Below, piece after piece: positions 62,482 through 64,000 of a stretch of 64,000 nucleotides of DNA. Source of the stretch: Ignavibacteriaceae bacterium. Its GTDB lineage: Bacteria; Bacteroidota; Ignavibacteria; Ignavibacteriales; Ignavibacteriaceae. The notes beneath the pieces were generated by a model, which did no database searches, was not told the origin of the DNA, and saw nothing but the letters and a program-made list of their open reading frames with translations. The position numbers and the translations under genes are program-made. The stretch spans positions 1-64,000 of the forward strand of contig JABWCL010000010.1 of NCBI GenBank assembly GCA_013360295.1, given 5' to 3'. Numbering within the stretch: position 1 is the first letter of the stretch; each line of letters starts with the position of its first letter.

Positions 62482-63162
62482 TTATATTTCAATATTATTC
62501 GGAAGTTCTCCCGCGATCCTTACCGATGATACTATATCTTTCAGCGTGAATTTAACGCGTGTATAATTTTTTATTCTGTTCAGTTCTTCAAGCGACTCAA
62601 AGAGCACAACCGGGTCTGCTTCTGCCACTTTACTGACCGTATCACATTTTATTTCGAAGAACATCCAGCAAAAGACCGGGCCGAATCCCCATATCCGCGA
62701 GAGGTCAGCGAGCTTCATTAATTCTTTCAGTTTGAACTTGTCGAGTTTAAGTTCACGCGCGAGTGCCTCCCGCTTCTCTGCCGTATCACTTTGTTCGAAA
62801 AGCTGAAGAGTGGTGTTGATTCCTTTTTTCTTAAGCGCTTTGATCATATTATCGTCAGTAAATGGGAACTCAGCGAGGGGAACAGGTTTAGGAAGCATTT
62901 GCCGCATTTCTCTTTTTAGCATTACAAGATAGCCGGAGGGAATTCCGGTTAATTCAGCCGTGCTCTTCAGGCTCCTTGATGTTTTTAATTTCTCCAGCAG
63001 TTCTTCCAGGTTTTTGATCCCCAACTCCCCAAGCGCGGAAAAGCGTTCATCAATCCTTTCGTGCAGTATCTTTCTTCCCGGCATTAGTTCTGTTTCTTTA
63101 AGCATCTTTAAGTAAGACTTAAGCGAAATACGGCTGAGGTCAGTAAAATATCTGGATTTCAT
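62482..63162 (-). CDS. Helix-hairpin-helix-like (DUF4332) protein
   Basis: 226 residues, all helical. ERFSALGELGIKNLEELLEKL and DNMIKALKKKGINTTLQLFE read like tandem helix-hairpin-helix units of the DUF4332 kind, and WGFGPVFCWMFFEI lies before a third unit (VSKVAEADPVVLFESLEEL). DNA or protein binding is possible; function unknown. It overlaps the ClbS/DfsB gene by four bases. Confidence 0.6.
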   Translation of the reverse strand: MKSRYFTDLSRISLKSYLKMLKETELMPGRKILHERIDERFSALGELGIKNLEELLEKLKTSRSLKSTAELTGIPSGYLVMLKREMRQMLPKPVPLAEFPFTDDNMIKALKKKGINTTLQLFEQSDTAEKREALARELKLDKFKLKELMKLADLSRIWGFGPVFCWMFFEIKCDTVSKVAEADPVVLFESLEELNRIKNYTRVKFTLKDIVSSVRIAGELPNNIEI

Positions 63163-63662
63163 TTTACTTTAAATGCCCTCGTAATCAGTTTTAACGCCCA
63201 GTCATAATGGCTTGAAGTTGACGAAACAAAGTATGCCCCGAGAGAGGTTGTGCCTGTCCATTTATACTTTTTCTTCTCAAACAATTCATCATTGGTATGC
63301 TTTACGATTAGCTCCCTGATATCACCGTAACTTTTTTCAAACAGCTTTCTTACTTTCTTTAATTCCGCTCCACTGTACTCTTCCCATATTTTCAGGTTCA
63401 GTTCAGGAAGCGTTTTCCAGGTGTAGCCTTTAGCGGGCATATCCGGTTTCCCTCCTTTCATTCCGGATTCATACCATCCCGCCATAAGAAGGTGCCAGTG
63501 ATGCAGGTGTGCCAGCACGTCGCGTACGTTCCTGTTCATAGTGCCTTTTGGGAATTCGCTTATCTGTTGCGCGGGAGATAATGAGTCAATAAACGTGTTC
63601 AGTTTGTCAAAGTTTTTCCTGCTTAGGTCAATCAGTTCTTCTTTGGTTGTCGGGCGCGGCAT
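63159..63662 (-). CDS. ClbS/DfsB family four-helix protein
   Basis: 167 residues with the family opening PRPTTKEELIDLSRKNFDKL and NVRDVLAHLHHWHLLMAGWY (about 45-64), the end helix HYDWALKLI, and the TSLGAYF segment. ClbS proteins are cyclopropane hydrolases that guard against colibactin; most relatives have unknown targets. It precedes the helix-hairpin-helix gene with a four-base overlap. Confidence 0.88.
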   Translation of the reverse strand: MPRPTTKEELIDLSRKNFDKLNTFIDSLSPAQQISEFPKGTMNRNVRDVLAHLHHWHLLMAGWYESGMKGGKPDMPAKGYTWKTLPELNLKIWEEYSGAELKKVRKLFEKSYGDIRELIVKHTNDELFEKKKYKWTGTTSLGAYFVSSTSSHYDWALKLITRAFKVK

Positions 63663-63716
63663 ATAAATACCTTCGTTCTGTTAATAATCTAAATTTTCCT
63701 TCTCACATAATTCCAT

Positions 63717-64000
63717 TTATCCAACTTCAATCACATCAAAGTTCCGCAGGTCAACAAAATCATTATAGCCCTGGGAAGTATTAATAATCACTCCGCCAAG
63801 TAAAAAGACCCTGCCGCAGTTAAATTCCCCCTTCGCAAGTTCCACAAGCTTAAGGATTCGGGAATGAATTTCCTCATAAGCAGCATCGGTTATGGATTTA
63901 ACCGGATTCTCGGATGAGATGATTTTTTCGCGGTATGGAATCAGTGTCCGTTCCAACTCATTTTGCTGCTGATCAGATTCAGGATATTTTTTAAGCGTGC
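63717..64000 (-). CDS. C-terminal part of an unknown protein (cut by the window end)
   Basis: The frame is open to the right edge, reading TLKKYPESDQQQNELERTLI at the boundary, so the start lies beyond the window. The visible 94 residues are helical and end with CGRVFLLGGVIINTSQGYND and FVDLRNFDVIEVG. No domain is recognised. A shorter start at TTG 63956 is unlikely given the open frame. Confidence 0.5.
   Translation of the reverse strand, partial: TLKKYPESDQQQNELERTLIPYREKIISSENPVKSITDAAYEEIHSRILKLVELAKGEFNCGRVFLLGGVIINTSQGYNDFVDLRNFDVIEVG

Noticed and set aside
1-64000. tRNA, rRNA or CRISPR arrays
   Set aside because: No T-loop-type GGTTCGAATCC sites in cloverleaf context, no rRNA-like stretches and no regularly spaced repeats were seen while reading.

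Overview
The window looks like a chromosome segment from a member of the Ignavibacteria (FCB/Chlorobi side of the tree). The main reasons are several secreted enzymes ending in the type IX secretion sorting domain with the NYPNPF signature, Bacteroidota-type envelope proteins (BatA-like, FISUMP, S46 peptidase, DUF2911, ClbS/DfsB), weak Shine-Dalgarno signals, and the mix of anaerobic respiration (NrfHA) with a pyruvate dehydrogenase complex. The taxonomic call is an inference from protein families; there is no rRNA or tRNA in the window.

Layout. 0.2-11.1 kb (minus strand): one long, tightly packed transcription unit running from a small membrane ORF and an unknown secreted protein through BamD, an acyl-CoA thioesterase, an FG-GAP/VCBS repeat protein and an MXAN_6640-like metalloprotease into ccmABCDEF (cytochrome c maturation), ending in a strong terminator. 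CcmE carries a Cys-x3-Tyr haem site instead of His-x3-Tyr. 11.5-19.3 kb (plus): two giant PAS proteins, the first a membrane sensor with no kinase and the second a soluble GAF/PAS histidine kinase. 19.4-22.7 kb (minus): a small secreted protein and a T9SS-sorted M14 carboxypeptidase. 23.2-27.8 kb (plus): BatA-like protein, exported MetX-like hydrolase, SDR oxidoreductase, lipocalin lipoprotein. 27.8-31.7 kb: an AT-rich accessory stretch with an orphan nucleotidyltransferase, a zinc-ribbon membrane protein, a decayed IS256-family element and an orphan antitoxin. 32.8-38.5 kb (plus): aceE-aceF-lpd, ending in a terminator, then a TPR histidine kinase and the CrcB/DUF190 pair.

41.6-49.3 kb (minus): an ATP-grasp protein, a Cpn10-like protein, an alginate-export-type porin, and the nitrite-ammonification set: Rrf2 regulator, YwiC-like membrane protein, NapH-like ferredoxin, NrfH and NrfA. 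The Rrf2 gene has a promoter-like sequence overlapping a perfect inverted repeat just before its start, so autoregulation is likely. 49.4-53.1 kb: a secreted GH13 enzyme flanked by inverted copies of a 36-bp repeat, an MqsA-type antitoxin remnant, and a complete RHH/RelE toxin-antitoxin pair flanked by direct repeats. 53.1-64 kb: M1 aminopeptidase (T9SS cargo), DUF1801, DinB, S46 dipeptidyl peptidase, an SPFH/LURP-like/RHH trio, FISUMP and DUF2911 proteins, and at the right edge a helix-hairpin-helix-type protein, a ClbS/DfsB protein and a gene cut by the window end.

How it fits together: the ccm genes supply the haem-attachment machinery that the multihaem NrfA and NrfH need; PDH feeds acetyl-CoA; four T9SS cargo proteins and the S46/M1/M14 peptidases suggest a proteinaceous, heterotrophic lifestyle. 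Nothing in the window is a clear new defence or signalling system. The best leads are the variant CcmE, the split PAS sensor/kinase pair, the self-regulated nrf cluster, the repeat-flanked cassettes around 49-53 kb and the SPFH trio.
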